Origin: Microbulbifer agarilyticus S89
GTDB taxonomy: Bacteria; Pseudomonadota; Gammaproteobacteria; Pseudomonadales; Cellvibrionaceae
Assembly: GCF_000220505.1 (NCBI RefSeq)
Contig: NZ_AFPJ01000052.1
Span: forward strand, 52,361-116,360
Direction of reading: 5' to 3'
Length of the DNA stretch: 64,000 nucleotides
Part shown: piece by piece, positions 62,257 through 64,000 of the stretch
Layout of the letters: each line of letters starts with the position of its first letter
Numbering within the stretch: the stretch's first letter is position 1
Made by a program: the position numbers and the translations under genes
The notes under the pieces: generated by a model
Told to the model about the DNA's origin: nothing
Seen by the model: only the letters and a program-made list of their open reading frames with translations
Database searches by the model: none

Positions 62257-62432
62257 GGTTATTCTCCCCATAACGTTTTCTGAATCTCTGATTTTCCACA
62301 ATTCTTGTCGTGTAGGAATACCTTTCGCAGCTTCATTTCCTGTTTCAGTTGCAACCATTCGCCAGTTTCCGGCACCGCTGTTACACTCGCAGGGGATTAA
62401 CTTATAACGTTATAACAACCGGAAACGCTGAT

Positions 62433-63968
62433 ATGTCGTCACAACCACAACACAACAGCGATGGCTTCTTTGGTCATCCCAAAGGGCTCTCCACCCTCTT
62501 CTTTACCGAGATGTGGGAACGGATGAGTTACTACGGCATGCGGGCCCTGCTGGTCCTGTTCATGACCGCCAGCCTGCAGCAGGAAGGCCTTGCCTTCACC
62601 GTTGCCGCTGCCACCGCAATCTATGGTCTCTACACCGGCGCCGTTTACTTCCTGGGACTGCCAGGTGGCTGGATTGCCGACCGCCTGCTCGGTGGCCAGC
62701 GTACCGTCTGGTACGGCGGTATCATCATTATGTGCGGCCATATCGTGCTCGCAATTCCCAGTGAGAATACCTTCTTTATCGGCCTGATCCTGGTCGCTAC
62801 AGGGACCGGACTGCTGAAGCCAAACATCAGCGCCCTGGTTGGCCATCTCTACTCCGACGACGATGTGCGCCGCGATAGTGGTTACGCCCTCTACTACATG
62901 GGTATCAATATCGGCTCCGTACTGGGCTACATGATCTGTGGCTACTTCGGTGAGAAAGTGGGTTGGCACTGGGGCTTCGGCGCCGCTGCCGTGGGTATGG
63001 CCATCGGCCTGGTCCAGTACCGCAAGACCATCGGCAACCTGGGGGACGCCAGCCTGAAGCCGGAACACCCGATGACCGAAGCCGGCGCCAAGAAAGCCTG
63101 GGGCACTATCTGGGCGGTTGTAGCTGCCGTGGTGGTCATCACTGCACTGACCATGAGCGGCGTGATCGTGTTTGATCCGGTTTCCGTGGCCAAATATGTT
63201 GCTGTTGCCTTCACCCTGATCTTCTTTATCTACTACGCCTATATCTACTTTGCCGGCCAACTGAGCCCGTCCGAGAAGAAGCGTATGTGGGCCCTGTTCC
63301 TGGTGTGTGTGGCTTCTGCGTGTTTCTGGTCCGGGTTCGAACAGGCCGGTTCCTCTCTGAACCTGTTCGGCCGCGACTTCACCGACCGCATGATCGGCTC
63401 CTTCGAGGTCCCGGCCTCCTGGTTCCAGAACGTGAACCCGATGTTCATCATCATCCTGTCGCCGTTCTTCGCCGCCCTGTGGATCAACCTGGGCAAGCGC
63501 ATGATCTCGCCGTCCTACGGTATGAAATGTGCGATTGGCCTGATCATCATGGCCACCGGCTTCATCGTCATGTTCTTCGCTGCCCAGCAGGCCGCTGCGG
63601 GCCTTAAAGTGGCGCCGATGTGGCTGGTAACCACTTACTTCCTGCACACCGTGGGTGAGCTGTGCCTGAGCCCGGTTGCCCTGAGTGCGGTTAGCAAGCT
63701 GTCACCGCGTCGCTTCGCCGGCCAGATGATGGGTGTGTTCGTACTCACCTACTCCATCGGTAACATCATTGCTGGCCTGCTGGCAGGTAACTTCGACCCG
63801 AACAATGTTTCCGAGCTGCCGAACCTGTACCTGCAGATCGCCATCTTCAGCATTGGTATCGGTGCCGTGATCGCGCTGATCAGCCTCAAGTCCAAGTCCT
63901 GGGAAGCCCAGGGGGGCGACCATATCGAGCCTGTTGAGCCGGCCGAGGCGACTGCCAAGACCGTGTAA
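62433..63968 (+). CDS. POT-family proton-coupled peptide transporter (second copy)
   Basis: 511 residues from the ATG at 62433; the longer frame from 62349 would start inside the divergent gene's leader. ExxER motif in FTEMWERMSYYGMRALLVL, GGWIADRLLGGQRTV, LLKPNISALVGHLY and YYMGINIGSVLGYM, FWSGFEQAGSSLNLFGRD, and SPVALSAVSKLSPRRFAGQMMG. Fourteen membrane segments expected. It resembles the transporter at 26912-28393 and probably imports di- and tripeptides. A hairpin seems to begin at the window edge (63989 onward), so the terminator is cut off. Confidence 0.93.
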   Translation: MSSQPQHNSDGFFGHPKGLSTLFFTEMWERMSYYGMRALLVLFMTASLQQEGLAFTVAAATAIYGLYTGAVYFLGLPGGWIADRLLGGQRTVWYGGIIIMCGHIVLAIPSENTFFIGLILVATGTGLLKPNISALVGHLYSDDDVRRDSGYALYYMGINIGSVLGYMICGYFGEKVGWHWGFGAAAVGMAIGLVQYRKTIGNLGDASLKPEHPMTEAGAKKAWGTIWAVVAAVVVITALTMSGVIVFDPVSVAKYVAVAFTLIFFIYYAYIYFAGQLSPSEKKRMWALFLVCVASACFWSGFEQAGSSLNLFGRDFTDRMIGSFEVPASWFQNVNPMFIIILSPFFAALWINLGKRMISPSYGMKCAIGLIIMATGFIVMFFAAQQAAAGLKVAPMWLVTTYFLHTVGELCLSPVALSAVSKLSPRRFAGQMMGVFVLTYSIGNIIAGLLAGNFDPNNVSELPNLYLQIAIFSIGIGAVIALISLKSKSWEAQGGDHIEPVEPAEATAKTV

Positions 63969-64000
63969 TCCCCCGATTACATCGCAATAAAAAAGCCGCT

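Overview
The window looks like chromosomal DNA of a marine, GC-rich gammaproteobacterium of the Cellvibrionales type; Microbulbifer or a close relative is my best guess. The reasons are the housekeeping set (gltX, recR-ybaB-dnaX, rnd, ycgL/ycgN, hrpA, dusA, mlaA), a run of 900-960-residue TonB-dependent receptors (TBDRs) with VTGSR boxes, and an HvfABC-type RiPP operon. The genus is an inference; no rRNA is present.

Layout. 0.1-5 kb is a surface and biofilm region: a LapG-like periplasmic protease, a LapD-like receptor lacking its GGDEF/EAL half, an Ala/Ser/Pro-rich secreted protein, an O-antigen-ligase family protein and a low-GC acyltransferase. At 5-7 kb are a decayed tRNA-Ala copy, tRNA-Ala(GGC) with a strong promoter, and gltX. 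7-12.4 kb is a chaperone-usher fimbrial locus: SCPU-like pilin, TcfC-like usher and two-domain tip subunit on +, chaperone and a small secreted protein on -. 12.6-17.1 kb holds a degenerate GDPD, short GlpD, dusA, transaldolase and a TerB-like protein. 17.1-20.3 kb carries a STAS protein, a response-regulator PP2C phosphatase and mlaA. 20.4-22.5 kb is hvfC-hvfB-hvfA, a putative copper-binding RiPP whose precursor has four Cys-pair repeats. 22.8-38 kb is mostly housekeeping: hrpA, a peptide transporter, a VWA/MoxR pair, small membrane proteins, ycgN, ycgL, rnd, recR, ybaB and dnaX, which has a clear -1 frameshift signal.

37.8-61 kb is a TBDR island. An ECF sigma factor, a FecR-like anti-sigma factor and an STN-domain TBDR form a Fec-like signalling set. 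Four more TBDRs follow, two of them near-identical tandem copies. Three share a 5' leader with two predicted hairpins whose sequences vary while pairing is kept. A TPR-sulfotransferase and a MarC-family protein sit between the fourth and fifth TBDRs. The end of the window has a TPR/transglutaminase lipoprotein and a second POT peptide transporter. TBDRs plus POT carriers suggest oligopeptide uptake (inference).

Most worth a second look: the HvfA repeat peptide, the shared TBDR leader RNA, the dnaX frameshift site, the LapD without cytoplasmic domains, and the possible pairing of the O-ligase with the Ala/Ser/Pro-rich protein.
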